A stretch of DNA of 6,501 bases, from assembly GCA_947463755.1 (NCBI GenBank), contig CANHUK010000097.1, positions 1 to 6,501 of the forward strand, given 5' to 3'. The translations under genes were made by a program, and so were the position numbers. Each line of letters opens with the position of its first letter. Position 1 is the first letter of the stretch. Below the pieces are notes generated by a model. The model did not search any database. It saw only the letters and a program-made list of their open reading frames with translations, and was not told the origin of the DNA. Source of the stretch: Chitinophagaceae bacterium. Lineage in GTDB: Bacteria; Bacteroidota; Bacteroidia; Chitinophagales; Chitinophagaceae. Shown piece by piece: positions 6,501 to 6,501 of the stretch.

Positions 6501-6501
6501 C

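Overview
The window reads as chromosomal core DNA from a Gram-negative member of the Bacteroidota, most likely a GC-rich, Chitinophagaceae-like lineage. The grounds are an LpxC-FabZ fusion (a hallmark of this phylum), the order HD-phosphohydrolase / lpxD / lpxC-fabZ / lpxA, the absence of Shine-Dalgarno sequences before the genes, and Bacteroidota-type -7 promoter boxes (TAnnTTTG). Genus cannot be decided from the sequence. I see no mobile element, CRISPR array, tRNA, rRNA or sign of recent transfer, and no stretch over 300 bases lacks a gene.

Left block, plus strand (1-4828). The 3' two-thirds or so of an HD-superfamily phosphohydrolase gene is followed by lpxD, the bifunctional lpxC/fabZ, lpxA, and a short ABC-type ATPase whose start overlaps the end of lpxA by 20 bases. 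LpxA, LpxC and LpxD are the first three committed enzymes of lipid A synthesis. FabZ uses the same type of (R)-3-hydroxyacyl-ACP that LpxA and LpxD consume, but sends it to phospholipid acyl chains, so the cluster sits at the branch point between outer- and inner-leaflet lipids. Catalytic residues are intact in all four activities. The longest open frame for lpxC begins upstream of a perfect -7 box; I place the real start at 1964 instead.

Right block, minus strand (4835-6500). tsaE, the ATPase of the tRNA t6A37 machinery, is followed after 31 bases by an alanine dehydrogenase gene running the same way. This block converges on the ABC ATPase gene, with only 6 bases between the two stop codons and an 18-bp imperfect palindrome across the junction.

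The two most interesting observations are (1) near-identical 18/19-base elements holding an inverted repeat GATAA-N4/5-TTATC over the -7 region of both the lpxC/fabZ and the ald promoters, and (2) the orphan ABC ATPase, which keeps Walker A, signature and Walker B motifs but lacks the usual Q-loop glutamine and H-switch histidine. I found no convincing wholly new system: this is mainly a conserved envelope-biogenesis locus.
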